A stretch of 64,000 nucleotides of DNA, taken from Chondromyces crocatus (GTDB taxonomy: Bacteria; Myxococcota_A; Polyangia; Polyangiales; Polyangiaceae). Each line of letters opens with the position of its first letter. Position 1 is the first letter of the stretch. The stretch is from contig NZ_CP012159.1 in NCBI RefSeq assembly GCF_001189295.1, forward strand, positions 6,278,525 through 6,342,524. Reading direction: 5' to 3'. Both the position numbers and the translations under genes were made by a program. Under the pieces are notes generated by a model. That model was given only the letters and a program-made list of their open reading frames with translations, was not told where the DNA came from and did no database searches. This document shows, one piece after another, positions 9,117-18,346 of the stretch.

Positions 9117-10379
9117 ATGATTCAGGCCCCTGAAACGCAGCTCAGCGTCCAGGTCCTCCGCCGGAATCGCCTGGCGCTCGTCCGCAGTCTGGGAGGTCTC
9201 GGGCTCGGCCCCACCTTTCTCCTCCTGGGTCTGGGACTCCAGGGAGAGAGCAGCTTCGACGGTCTCCTGACCCTCTCCGGAGCCGCGTTGACCATCGTCT
9301 CCCCCTCCCTGGCCCTGTTCGTCCTGCTGACCAACCCGCACCCCGTGCTCGTCCCGGCCACGCTCCGGGTGAGCGCCCGGGGTGTCGTCCTCGATGGCCG
9401 CCTGGCACTCCCGCGCACCCGGGTCCGCGCGGGATTTCTCATCCCGGCGCGGCAGGGCGTCATCGTGCGCATCGAGCGACGCCTCGGCGCGGCGCTCGAA
9501 CTGCTGGTCGCCGACCACGAGCAAGGACGCGACCTCCTGCGCGCCCTCGACCTGGACAGCTCGCAGACGACCGCTTCCTTCCGCCTGCGCTCCCTGGGCC
9601 TCGGCCTGCGCGCGCTCCGCCTCGGGGCGCTCGCCGCCTTTGCGGTCTGCGCGGGCGCGCTCCTCGGCGCGCTCACGCTCGACGCACCGGCCGCGCTCCC
9701 CTTCGCCATCGCGCTGCTCGCGCTGGTGCTGCTCGCCAGCGTGGTGATCCTCAGCGTCCCGGCACGGGCGATGGTCGGTACCGATGGCGTGCTCGTCTCC
9801 TGGTTCTGGCGCGAGCGCTTCATCGCTCACGCCGATCTCGTCCGCGCCAGCGTCACCTACCAGCGCGTACCGGGCGTCCTGCTCACCCTGGAGAGTGGGC
9901 GCACCCTGCTCCTTCCCACCCGGCTCGGCTGGAACCATGAGCAGGTCGTGCGCGAGACCCGCATGCTCTCGGAGCGCATCGAGGTGGGCCTCTCGGAGGC
10001 GCGTGCCAGCGGGTTCACCCACGACGAGGAGCGCCTCGCGCGCGGCAAGCGTCCCCTCCCCGACTGGATCCGGCACCTGCGTGCTCTCGGCGCTGGCGCC
10101 GACGCCGACCACCGCACCGCCCCGATCGCCGCGGACCGCCTCTGGCGCCTCGTCGAAGACACCACCACGGCGCCCGACATCCGCGTGGCCGCCGCCGTCG
10201 CGCTCTCCTGCTCGGGCGGAGACGCGCGTCACCGGTTGCGCCGCGTCGCGAATGCCACCGCGGCGCCCCACCTCCACGCGGCCTTCAGCGCCGTGTCCGA
10301 AGCCGAGACCGAAGCGGAGGCGGAAGCCGACGCCGCGCTCCTGAAAGCGCTGTCGACCCTCACCCCCCGCCTCCGTTAG
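9117..10379 (+). CDS. Hypothetical membrane protein with PH-like and HEAT-like regions
   Basis: The protein has 420 aa from ATG. A helical pair lies at ~20-65 and another at ~165-220. Each is followed by a beta-rich segment of the kind found in bacterial PH-domain membrane proteins (NPHPVLVPATLRVSARGVVL and VGTDGVLVSWFWRERFI). The C-terminal ~90 residues are helical and resemble HEAT-type pairs (APDIRVAAAVALSCSGG). Function unknown; the domain reading is tentative. Confidence 0.65.
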   Translation: MIQAPETQLSVQVLRRNRLALVRSLGGLGLGPTFLLLGLGLQGESSFDGLLTLSGAALTIVSPSLALFVLLTNPHPVLVPATLRVSARGVVLDGRLALPRTRVRAGFLIPARQGVIVRIERRLGAALELLVADHEQGRDLLRALDLDSSQTTASFRLRSLGLGLRALRLGALAAFAVCAGALLGALTLDAPAALPFAIALLALVLLASVVILSVPARAMVGTDGVLVSWFWRERFIAHADLVRASVTYQRVPGVLLTLESGRTLLLPTRLGWNHEQVVRETRMLSERIEVGLSEARASGFTHDEERLARGKRPLPDWIRHLRALGAGADADHRTAPIAADRLWRLVEDTTTAPDIRVAAAVALSCSGGDARHRLRRVANATAAPHLHAAFSAVSEAETEAEAEADAALLKALSTLTPRLR

Positions 10380-10394
10380 TCCTGCGCCAGGGCG

Positions 10395-12476
10395 CTACGG
10401 CAGCTCCACCGCGTACACCAGCGTCCCCTTCGGGTTCCGGAGCGCCCGCTCCTGGATCACCCCGCGCAGCGTCTTCCAGGTCCCGTCCTGGTCCACGTAC
10501 GCCTCCTTCAGCTTCAGCGCCGCGGCCTTGTCTCCCCGCGCCTTGATGCCCAGCACCTCGCGCGCGAGCTGCTCCACCACCCCGGGGAACCTGTCCATCG
10601 CCAGCGTGAAGCAGCCCTTGTCGCGCCCGTTCGCGGCGACCTCGTCGGCCCGCCAGGTCATGGCGCCCTTCTCGAGCAGGCGCCCCGCCTGGATGGCGGC
10701 GAGCTGCGGGTACGGCTTGGCCTTCCCGTCCGACGTGGTCATCCCCTGCGAGATCTGCCCGAACGCCCACACCACGTCGCCCGCCAGCGCACGCTCCGCG
10801 GTCGTCTTGTCGAGCACGCCCCGATCCTTCAACCAGCTCGCGAAATAGAGGGCCGCCGTCTGTGCCTTCAGCTCCTCCAGCGTCGCGGCCAGGGGGCCGC
10901 CGAAGGCCTCGTCGTCGGTCTTCCCGTTCGCGCGGTACTCGTGCGACGGGCCCAGGTTGTGCGCGGCCTCGTGCAGCACCGTGCTCATCGTCTGCATCCC
11001 CGGCTCGATGGGGATGAGCGGCGTCGCGTCACGGCACAGGAGCGACTCCACCATCGCCCGGCTGGCGCCGAGGCTGTCGTCGTCCTCGAAGAGGTTGGTC
11101 ATCGCCACCGTGCGCCCTCGCCCCTCGTTCGCGACCGGCCCCCAGTTCGGCAGGCTCTGCCCCACCGTCGCTCCCGCGGCAGAGCGCGAGTCGCCCGCGT
11201 TGATCACGATGTCGATGAAGTCCGGCAGATGGAACGAGACCTTCCGGGCCTTGTAAGGCTTCCCTGCGAGCTTCGCGAGCGCCTCTTCCATCTCGCTCTT
11301 CCGCGGGTCCAGCTTGCGCTGCCATGCGAGCGACGCCTGGTTGATCCGGGCGAAGCTCACGTGGAAGCCCGCCTTGCGCGAGCACGGATCCGCGTACGTC
11401 TCGTCCGGCCCGATGCGCAGATACCACCGCGAGTTCTCCGCGTTCATCCGCGACCACGCCTCGTCCGCGGGCTCCCACTTGTTGTCGAGGAACGCCTGCG
11501 CGGCCGCGAGCAGGTAGGCCTTCAGCGCCGCCTCGGCCGGGCTCTGGATCCCCGCCGCGGCAGCCTTCAGCTCTCGGCTCACCGCCTCCATGTCTTCCCG
11601 GAACGCCTGGCTGTAGGGCACCGCTTCCAGCTTGTCCGCGCCGCCCCGCGCCTCCACCACCGTGAAGGGCCCGAGCAGCGCCGCCTGATCGGGCCGCTTC
11701 TCCAGCGCCTCGCAGAACTTCCCGCCTTGCTGCAGCGCCGCGGGGTACAGCCCGGAGACGCGCGACGGCTTCGACGGCAGCGCGTTGCAGTCGGGGTTGC
11801 TCTCCGTCCGCGGCTGCGCGCACCAGGGGCCCTGGTTGCGGAAGAACAGCGCACGGCTCGCGGGATCTTGCTTCGCCGCGTCGGCCGCGAGGGCCGTGGC
11901 GCCGCGCTGCTTCAGGTAGATCCGCTCGATGAGTGTCGCCGCTGCCAGCACGTGCTTCACGAGCACCCGATCCTCCTCCGCCGCCTCACGAAGATCGGTG
12001 CGCACCAGGGAAGGCCGCCCTTGCGACAGCTCCAGCTCCACCGCCTCACGACGGCGCTTCTCGCGATCGTCCGCGCCACCGCGATCGTGTCCTTGCGCGT
12101 GGACCTTGGCCACCGCCGCGTACGCGGCGCGGAACGCCGGCGTGAACAGCCCACCCTCCACCCAGCGCGGCGGTGCGCCGTGGCGCCAGAGACCGACCAC
12201 CTCGCCGGGCTCGATGCTCCCAGGTGAGGCCGTGTCGGAGACCCAGAGCACCGGGAGGTCGAGCTCCTGTGCGATCCGGTTGAAGTCGAGCCTCGGGACC
12301 GCGTTCAGCGGCACCTCGTCTGCGCGCTGGGCCGCGGACGACGCGACCTCGGCCGCATCCGGGGGCGGATCGGGCGCGGGGGGAACGGCGGGGGGCGGCG
12401 CTGGGGTGCAGCCCATCGCGACGAGAGACAGCAGGAAGGCGAGAGAAGATCGGGGCGCTCCACGCATCGGGCGCAT
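10395..12476 (-). CDS. M49-like zinc metallopeptidase lipoprotein
   Basis: The protein has about 693 aa from ATG 12476. The N-terminus is a lipoprotein signal (SLAFLLSLVAMGC) followed by a Pro-rich linker. The zinc site is HEAAH (H502, E503, H506). About 30 residues later comes a Glu-Glu-Leu-Lys-Ala segment (E534/E535) that can supply the third ligand. This spacing fits the M49 (dipeptidyl-peptidase III) clan, whose members use HExxGH or HExxxH plus EExxA(D/E). Normal DPP III is cytosolic, so a lipid-anchored form suggests an envelope peptidase. Substrate unknown. It is divergent from the DUF924 gene with only 58 bp between starts. Confidence 0.75.
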   Translation of the reverse strand: MRPMRGAPRSSLAFLLSLVAMGCTPAPPPAVPPAPDPPPDAAEVASSAAQRADEVPLNAVPRLDFNRIAQELDLPVLWVSDTASPGSIEPGEVVGLWRHGAPPRWVEGGLFTPAFRAAYAAVAKVHAQGHDRGGADDREKRRREAVELELSQGRPSLVRTDLREAAEEDRVLVKHVLAAATLIERIYLKQRGATALAADAAKQDPASRALFFRNQGPWCAQPRTESNPDCNALPSKPSRVSGLYPAALQQGGKFCEALEKRPDQAALLGPFTVVEARGGADKLEAVPYSQAFREDMEAVSRELKAAAAGIQSPAEAALKAYLLAAAQAFLDNKWEPADEAWSRMNAENSRWYLRIGPDETYADPCSRKAGFHVSFARINQASLAWQRKLDPRKSEMEEALAKLAGKPYKARKVSFHLPDFIDIVINAGDSRSAAGATVGQSLPNWGPVANEGRGRTVAMTNLFEDDDSLGASRAMVESLLCRDATPLIPIEPGMQTMSTVLHEAAHNLGPSHEYRANGKTDDEAFGGPLAATLEELKAQTAALYFASWLKDRGVLDKTTAERALAGDVVWAFGQISQGMTTSDGKAKPYPQLAAIQAGRLLEKGAMTWRADEVAANGRDKGCFTLAMDRFPGVVEQLAREVLGIKARGDKAAALKLKEAYVDQDGTWKTLRGVIQERALRNPKGTLVYAVELP

Positions 12477-12534
12477 GCTTGCCGCCTCCGCGCCTCGAGT
12501 GCAAGCCGAAGGCGCTGTGATAGGCTGCGCCGCC

Positions 12535-13137
12535 ATGGACAACGTGGCCCCCACGTACGAGCCGCTCCTTCACTTCTGGCTCGGCGAACCTGGCGCAGAT
12601 CCGCTCGCGAACGCTGGCCGCTGGTTCTCGGTCGACCCCACCTTCGACGCCGAGCTGCGCTCACGGTTCAGCGCGCTGCTCGAACGCGGTGAGCGCGACG
12701 AGCTCGAGCCCTGGCGCACCACCCCTCGGGGCTCGCTCGCCTACGTCATCCTGCACGACCAGATCCCCCGCAACATCTTCCGGGGCACCCGCAAGGCCTT
12801 CTCGCACGACGAGCGCGCCCTCGAAGCCACCCTCGTTGCCATCGCCCGCGGCTTCGAGGCCGACCTCGGCATCGTCGAGCGCTGGTTCCTGTACATGCCC
12901 CTCATGCACGCGGAGGACATCACCTACCAGCAGCGCTGCGTGGACGCCTTCGCCCGGCTCGCCGACGAGTGCGAAATCCCTCTGCGCGGCGCCTTGCAGA
13001 ACTCACTGGACTACGCCATCCGCCATCGTGACGTCGTCGCCCGCTTCGGCCGCTTCCCCCACCGCAACGCCGCCCTCGGGCGCACCTCGACCGCCGACGA
13101 GATCGAGTTCCTGCAAGAGCCAGGGTCCTCCTTCTGA
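12535..13137 (+). CDS. DUF924 family protein
   Basis: The protein has 200 aa from ATG. It contains the hallmark DUF924 sequence: LLHFWLGE near the N-terminus, then VILHDQIPRNIFRGT, ERWFLYMPLMHAED and a C-terminal H-R-N-x-x-LGR motif (RFPHRNAALGR). The length is typical for this family, a TPR-like all-helical fold of unknown activity widespread in bacteria. It is soluble and cytoplasmic. Confidence 0.9.
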   Translation: MDNVAPTYEPLLHFWLGEPGADPLANAGRWFSVDPTFDAELRSRFSALLERGERDELEPWRTTPRGSLAYVILHDQIPRNIFRGTRKAFSHDERALEATLVAIARGFEADLGIVERWFLYMPLMHAEDITYQQRCVDAFARLADECEIPLRGALQNSLDYAIRHRDVVARFGRFPHRNAALGRTSTADEIEFLQEPGSSF

Positions 13138-13262
13138 CGGACCCGCTGGCCCCACGGACCTGCTGAGCAGGGGGGACGCCTGGTGCTCGGTTCCCCGAGC
13201 TCGTCCCGGGTCCTCGGCCAAGCGATCTGCGAAGAAAGCAGGGGTAGCGACCATCGGGAGCG

Positions 13263-13282
13263 CAGGGGCCGATAGGCCCCTG
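13263..13282. terminator. Hairpin between convergent genes
   Basis: CAGGGGCC (13263-13270) pairs with GGCCCCTG (13275-13282) around a GATA tetraloop. It lies between the convergent DUF924 gene and the lipoprotein ending at 13300, so it could serve both strands. No T-tract. Confidence 0.45.
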
Positions 13283-13299
13283 ATTCAGGGTACGCAGTA

Positions 13300-14385
13300 C
13301 TAGCGGGCGACGGGGGGTAGCACCCCATCGGCAGGCGCCACGGCCGCGATCACGCCCGGATAGGGCGGATCGTCCTTCACCCTCTGGTTGGCGAAGAGCA
13401 GCGCGTAGCCCGGGTGCACCACGACGCACGGCGATGACGCCCGGACGCCGGCGCTTCCCCCGAACACGGGCGACACCCCCCGGTCGAGTGGCCCCTCGGC
13501 GTCGTCGAGCCAGCGCCCCGCGAGCCCGACGCTCGCTCGTCCGGTGAGGCTCGTCGCGGCGTAGTACACCCGGACGTGGACACGACCCGTCGCCGAGGTG
13601 GCGAGCACGGGCGCCGGGGCGCCCACGGAGGCGTCATCGTGGGCCGCGCCCTCCTCCTCGACCACCGCGGAAGGGGCGAGCGCCGGCCTGCTCCCCACGC
13701 GCTCCCACGCGAGCCCGTCCGTCGATCGCGCCTCCCCGATCACCGATCCGCCCTCGGGCCGGGCGACCTCGTAGAACAGCCGGAACGACCCATCGGGCAA
13801 GCGCACCACACCGGGCGCCGATGGCGTGGCTCCCTGCTCCCACCCACCGCCCTCCGGCGCCAGCACGGGCTCAGCCTCCCGGGTGAACGTGCGACCGTCC
13901 GCGCTCCGAGCGAGGCCGATCCCCCCGGCCGCTGCGTAGTACATCCAGATCGCTCCGTTCACGCGCAGCGTCGAAGGCGCCCCCACGGTGCCTCCCTCCC
14001 AGGGCAACGCGGGCTCCAGCACCACCTCCACCCTTCGCGTGAAGGAGCGCCCGTCCTCGGCCTCGTGCCGCACGATCGCGTTCGGCGGTGCGGAAGGCGT
14101 TGCCTTCTCGCCCTCGGGAGCGAGCGTGGCCGAGAAGAAACCGAACACCTTCGGCGTCGCAGGATCCTCGTCCGCGTCCAGCACCGAGGGATCGCGGACG
14201 AAGCGCGACGAGTCGTCGATGACGAAGGGCGCGGCTCGGGCGGCCCCCAGCTCCTCCTGGACGATGGCGCGAAACGGCCCCGCCTGCGCGCTGGGCAGCA
14301 CCTCGTCCTCCTCGCTGGTCGAGGGCAGCGTCGCGCACGCGGAGAGCAGGGACGACAGGAGGACGACGTTGACGACGCGCAGCAT
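13300..14385 (-). CDS. Lipoprotein with beta-propeller (glycosidase-like) repeats
   Basis: The protein has 361 aa from ATG. A lipoprotein signal (VVLLSSLLSACA) places it in the envelope. The body contains repeated blade-like motifs with a small-residue S-x-D-G pattern (SADGRTFTREAEPVL, RSTDGLAWERVG, AEDGRSFTRRVEVVL), with aromatic YY or FYE segments between. This is the sequence style of five-bladed GH43/GH32-like propellers. I cannot identify an intact catalytic triad, so the fold is supported better than an enzymatic role. Confidence 0.65.
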   Translation of the reverse strand: MLRVVNVVLLSSLLSACATLPSTSEEDEVLPSAQAGPFRAIVQEELGAARAAPFVIDDSSRFVRDPSVLDADEDPATPKVFGFFSATLAPEGEKATPSAPPNAIVRHEAEDGRSFTRRVEVVLEPALPWEGGTVGAPSTLRVNGAIWMYYAAAGGIGLARSADGRTFTREAEPVLAPEGGGWEQGATPSAPGVVRLPDGSFRLFYEVARPEGGSVIGEARSTDGLAWERVGSRPALAPSAVVEEEGAAHDDASVGAPAPVLATSATGRVHVRVYYAATSLTGRASVGLAGRWLDDAEGPLDRGVSPVFGGSAGVRASSPCVVVHPGYALLFANQRVKDDPPYPGVIAAVAPADGVLPPVAR

Positions 14386-14487
14386 GGCCGACGCAGAATA
14401 GCGCCGTTCAGCGCAGGGAGCAGCGTGACGTCACGGCGTGTCCTTCTGTTACCCTCGTCGGACGGAATGGCACCGAGCCGAAGGAAC

Positions 14488-14883
14488 ATGGCGTTCGCCA
14501 CCAGAGGCAGCCTCTACCTCTTCGTCCACAATGGCGTCTCGCCGGACGAAGCCGAGTGGAACGAGGCCACGAAGGGAGCCTTGAACGTCCCCGATCCGCA
14601 GCACATCCGGACGCTGGTCTTCACCGACGGCGGCGGCCCTTCCAACACCACCCGCGCTCAGACCGAGGGGATCCTGCGCGGGCGCCCTTCCGCCGTCGCC
14701 GTGGTGACCGACAGCGCCTGGGTGCGCGCGCTGGTGAAGGTCCAGGGCCTCACGAACCCCAGGAACCGCGCCTTCTCGCCGCGGGAGATCCAGGAAGCGT
14801 ACTGGCACCTGGGCCTCACGGCCGACGAGATCACGTGGAGCGAGCTTCAGGTGAGGGAGATGCGCCGCCAGCTCGACCGGTGA
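14488..14883 (+). CDS. SpoIIAA/STAS-like small protein
   Basis: The protein has 131 aa from ATG 14488, chosen because GAAGGAAC directly upstream is a usable ribosome-binding site; ATG 14467 would add seven residues. It has an alternating beta-alpha pattern (SLYLFVHNG, TLVFTDGGGPS, VAVVTDSAWVRAL) reminiscent of the SpoIIAA-like/STAS-type proteins common in myxobacteria. No phosphorylatable Ser in a classical anti-anti-sigma context is clear. Confidence 0.6.
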   Translation: MAFATRGSLYLFVHNGVSPDEAEWNEATKGALNVPDPQHIRTLVFTDGGGPSNTTRAQTEGILRGRPSAVAVVTDSAWVRALVKVQGLTNPRNRAFSPREIQEAYWHLGLTADEITWSELQVREMRRQLDR

Positions 14884-14953
14884 AGCGCCGACCCGGGTGG
14901 GGGTCGGGCGTCATTCGGCGGGGCGACGGGTGAAGCGCCGACCCGAGCGCAGC

Positions 14954-15403
14954 TCAGGCGCCGCTCGGAGCAGCGACGGGCACGCGCTGGCTCGACGCCT
15001 CGCCAGCGGCGCTCGGGACCGCCTTCGCTGCGAGCACCCCGCGGAAGCTGTCGCGGTAGGACCAGGCGAGGAACAGCTCCAGCCCGAGCAGCGCGACCAC
15101 CATCGCGTACCCTGGCGCGAGGAACACGTGGAACGCCGCGATGTTCACGATGACCGGCGCGAGCAGGGTGAGCGCCAGCGGGACGAACCGGTTGCCCAGG
15201 AGCGCGAGCCCGGCCAGGACCTCCGTCCCCTTGATCAGCGGGAACATGTACCCCGCCGACGCGAGCCCTCCGAGGAAGGCGCCAGCCGCTTCCGGGGGCG
15301 GCGGCTGCGGGGGCAGGAAGTTCAGGAACCCGTTCAGCCCGAACACGAAGAAGATGAGGCCGAGCAGAATGCGGGCGGCGGTCGGTGCGTGGCGCGTGAT
15401 CAT
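14954..15403 (-). CDS. DoxX-like membrane protein
   Basis: The protein has 149 aa with four hydrophobic helices and an N-terminal ARILLGLIFFVFGLNGFLNF motif typical of the DoxX/DUF4281-like family. A Pro-rich loop (LPPQPPPPEA) follows. The family includes subunits of thiosulfate:quinone oxidoreductase and many small membrane proteins linked to redox or detoxification. It is divergent from the LysR gene at 15491 with 87 bp between starts, so it is a natural candidate for regulation by that LysR protein. Confidence 0.75.
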   Translation of the reverse strand: MITRHAPTAARILLGLIFFVFGLNGFLNFLPPQPPPPEAAGAFLGGLASAGYMFPLIKGTEVLAGLALLGNRFVPLALTLLAPVIVNIAAFHVFLAPGYAMVVALLGLELFLAWSYRDSFRGVLAAKAVPSAAGEASSQRVPVAAPSGA

Positions 15404-15490
15404 GGGAGAGCTCCTCTCGAAATCAGCTCGAAACCACCGTCAACATCGTCCGTTGCGCGGGGTAGTACAAGGTACGTAGACTTCGACTCT

Positions 15491-16732
15491 ATGTTGCACC
15501 CCAGTGAACAATCCGAGGCGCCCCTCCTGGAGGAGATCGCCACCTTCCTGCGCGTGGCCGAGGCCGGGAGCCTGACCTTGGCGGCGCGGCAGCTCGGGGT
15601 GCCCAAGTCGACCGTGAGCCGACGCATCGCGCGCCTCGAAGAGAAGCTCGGCGCCCGCCTCTTGCACCGGACCACGCGCAAGCTCGGCCTCACCGAGGTC
15701 GGCGCGGACTACCGGCACCGGGCGGCGACCGCCATCGCGCAGCTCGACGAAGCGACGGAGGTGATCCGCGCCCAGCGCGAGCAGCCTTGTGGACACCTGC
15801 GGGTGACCGCGCCCTACGACAGCTGGCTCTCCCCCTTCCCCGACCTCTGCGCCGAGTTCGCGCGCCTCCACCCGCGCTGCACGCTGGAGGTCGTCCTCAC
15901 CGACCGCACCCTCGATCTCGTGGCCGACGGGATCGATCTGGCCGTGCGCGGGGCGATGACGCTGCCGGACTCCACGCTGGTCGCGCGGCGCCTGTGGGGC
16001 GTGCCCATCCGCCTCTACGCCACGCCGCGCTACCTCGAAGAGCGACGGATCCCTGCATCGCCGGAAGCGCTCGCGGAGCACGACCTGATCCTGAACCGCG
16101 CGCTCCACGGACGCGGCTCGCTGCGCCTCATCGGCCCGGCAGGGGAAGAGCGGCAGGTGCCCGTGCGCGCTGCGGTGGCCGTGAACGGCTTCGTGTTCGT
16201 CCATCGGGTGACGCTCGCGCACGCCGGGATCGGCCTCATGCCCTCCATGAACGCGGAAGCGGACGTCGACGCGGGCCGGCTGGTCGAGGTGCTCCCCACC
16301 TGGACCACCGGCATGGCCAACATGTTCGTGGTGCACCCCGGTGGACGGCTCCTGTCGGCCAAGGTCCGCGCCTTCCAGGACCTCTTGCTCGAACGGATGG
16401 GCGAGAAAGCCTGCCCGCGCAACAGGGAGGAGCGCCTCGCGCACGAGGCGGCCCGGCGTGAGCTGGAGGGGGCCTTCGCCGGTCGCCCCGAGGAGGGCCG
16501 AGACGAACCTCGCGACGCAGCGACCCGACGCAAGAAGAGCGTCGTCGAGGCGAGTGAGCACGGAACGACCCGCGAGCCCCGCAAGACGGGCAGCGTCCGT
16601 GGCGCCGACGAGAGCCGGAAGGGCAGCGTCCGTGGCGCCGACAAGAGCCGCGCTGGCGTCCCTGCGCGGCGCGAGCGTGCGGAGACGAGGACGCGCTCCA
16701 GCCACGCGACGCAGGCTGGCCGAGCGCGCTGA
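15491..16732 (+). CDS. LysR-family transcriptional regulator with long basic repetitive tail
   Basis: The protein has 413 aa from ATG. The N-terminal winged helix-turn-helix is unmistakable (FLRVAEAGSLTLAARQLG, PKSTVSRRIARLEEKLG, LLHRTTRKLGLTEVG). The substrate-binding domain spans ~95-300. A normal LysR protein ends near 300-320 residues; here ~105 extra residues follow, rich in Arg, Glu and Ala. They include a repeated unit GSVRGADESRK / GSVRGADKSR and further Arg-rich stretches. The tail could bind nucleic acid or be slippage-expanded read-through. It probably controls the divergent doxX-like gene. Confidence 0.85.
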   Translation: MLHPSEQSEAPLLEEIATFLRVAEAGSLTLAARQLGVPKSTVSRRIARLEEKLGARLLHRTTRKLGLTEVGADYRHRAATAIAQLDEATEVIRAQREQPCGHLRVTAPYDSWLSPFPDLCAEFARLHPRCTLEVVLTDRTLDLVADGIDLAVRGAMTLPDSTLVARRLWGVPIRLYATPRYLEERRIPASPEALAEHDLILNRALHGRGSLRLIGPAGEERQVPVRAAVAVNGFVFVHRVTLAHAGIGLMPSMNAEADVDAGRLVEVLPTWTTGMANMFVVHPGGRLLSAKVRAFQDLLLERMGEKACPRNREERLAHEAARRELEGAFAGRPEEGRDEPRDAATRRKKSVVEASEHGTTREPRKTGSVRGADESRKGSVRGADKSRAGVPARRERAETRTRSSHATQAGRAR

Positions 16733-16736
16733 CGAC

Positions 16737-18344
16737 CTACCGAACCGCTTTCCCGGCGAGCCCACCCCGCGCTTCGGCCCGCAAGGCGGCGAGGCGCTTC
16801 AGCGACCCCGCGAGCGCCGGATAAAGGCCTGCATACACCTCCCGGTACAGGCGGTCGTAGATCCCTTGCTGCGCTCCTGGGCTGAAGGTCGCGCCCCGCG
16901 CGCTCATCGCCCCGACGGCGGCGCCGAGATCCGGAAACATCCCTGACGCCCACGCCGCGAGCATGCCGGCGCCGAGCGAGCTGGCCTCGGTCGCGCCCGT
17001 CCGGACCACGGGCTTCCCCGTCACGTCGGCCAGGATCTGGCACCACAGATCGCTGCGCGAGCCCCCGCCCATCACCAGCAGCTCGCCGATGGGCCCTGAC
17101 GCCGCCTCCACCGCCTCGGTGTGGAGCCGCTGCTCCATCGCGATCCCTTCCAGCGTCGCTCGGTACACGTGCGCTGGCGCGTGCGCCCCGTGCCACCCCA
17201 CCATCACCCCGCTCGCGTCGTCGTCCCAGTACGGGTTCATCACCCCGTTCCAGTACGGCACCAGCAGCAGCCCGTCCGCGCCTGGCGGCAGCCCCCGCGC
17301 CACCTGCTCCAGCGCCGAAAGCGTCCCACCCACCTCGCTGGCCGAGCGCCCGAGCAGCCGCTCCACGAGCCAGGTGAGCGTGAAGGTCCCCCCCTTGAGA
17401 TCGGTCTCCAGGAGGTACGCACCCGGCGTCGCCGCGACCATCGTGCGGAACGCCCGATCGATCCGGTACGCGGACGACACGACGCCCGACACGATGGCCG
17501 TCCCCAGGTTCAGGTACGCCGCCCCGGGACCGCTCAACCCGGCCCCGAGCGCCGCCGCTTGCCCATCCCCCGCGCCGGCCACCACCGGCAACCCTGCGGG
17601 CAACCCGAGCGCGCCCGCCGCGGCCTCCATGAGGCCACCGATCACCTCACCCGGCGCGCAGAGCACCGGCAGCTGCGCCCGCGAGAGCCCGGCCAGCGCG
17701 AGGATCTCCGGCGAGAAATCCCGCGCTTCCATGTCGACGAGCCCCAGCGGATCGGCGCTGGCGAGCGACGTCGCGAGCCGCCCCGTCAGCCGCCACGAGA
17801 GGAGCGCATGCACGTCGAGCACCCGCGGACGCTGCGCCCCGAGCGACGGGGCCCCTCGACGCAGCAAGAACAGCAGCTTGTAGAGCGAAGGCGTCGTGCA
17901 CGGGGGCTTCCCGGTCACCGTGTGCAGCCGCGTCTCGCCGAGCGCGGCGATCGCCTCCGCGACCTCGGGGCGGCACCGCGCGTCCATCCACACCAGCGCC
18001 GGATGCAGCGGCTTGCCCTCGGCGTCGGTCACCACGAACGTCTCGCGCTGGTGGGTGATCCCCATCGCGCGCACCCGCCAAGCGTTCCCCTCCCCCAGCC
18101 GCTCGACGGCCTGCCGGGTGGCCTCCAGCGTGGCCTCCCACCAGCGCTCCGCGTCCTGCTCCCACGCGTCGGGTTCCGGGTTCGTCAGGCCGATCGACGC
18201 GCGCCCCTCGCTGACCACGCGCCCTCGACCATCCCAGACGATCGCCTTGCACGCCGTGGTGCTGCAGTCGATGCCGAGGACCAGCCCCTCCCCCTGCCCT
18301 GCGTCGCCTCGATCCCCGTGCCTCCGCTTGCCCTCCCCGCTCAT
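16737..18344 (-). CDS. FGGY-family carbohydrate kinase (xylulokinase/glycerol-kinase type)
   Basis: The protein has about 535 aa from ATG 18344, which begins two bases after the upstream stop. FGGY hallmarks are present: the first phosphate motif LGIDCSTTACKAIVWD near residue 22, GITHQRETFVV, a VVAGAGDGQAAALGAG segment with the conserved catalytic Asp, and a C-terminal GGGSRSDLWCQILADV adenosine motif. It phosphorylates a sugar or polyol with ATP; the substrate cannot be read from sequence. Its partner is a GpsA-like dehydrogenase, so glycerol or another polyol is attractive but inferred. Confidence 0.85.
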   Translation of the reverse strand: MSGEGKRRHGDRGDAGQGEGLVLGIDCSTTACKAIVWDGRGRVVSEGRASIGLTNPEPDAWEQDAERWWEATLEATRQAVERLGEGNAWRVRAMGITHQRETFVVTDAEGKPLHPALVWMDARCRPEVAEAIAALGETRLHTVTGKPPCTTPSLYKLLFLLRRGAPSLGAQRPRVLDVHALLSWRLTGRLATSLASADPLGLVDMEARDFSPEILALAGLSRAQLPVLCAPGEVIGGLMEAAAGALGLPAGLPVVAGAGDGQAAALGAGLSGPGAAYLNLGTAIVSGVVSSAYRIDRAFRTMVAATPGAYLLETDLKGGTFTLTWLVERLLGRSASEVGGTLSALEQVARGLPPGADGLLLVPYWNGVMNPYWDDDASGVMVGWHGAHAPAHVYRATLEGIAMEQRLHTEAVEAASGPIGELLVMGGGSRSDLWCQILADVTGKPVVRTGATEASSLGAGMLAAWASGMFPDLGAAVGAMSARGATFSPGAQQGIYDRLYREVYAGLYPALAGSLKRLAALRAEARGGLAGKAVR

Positions 18345-18346
18345 CG

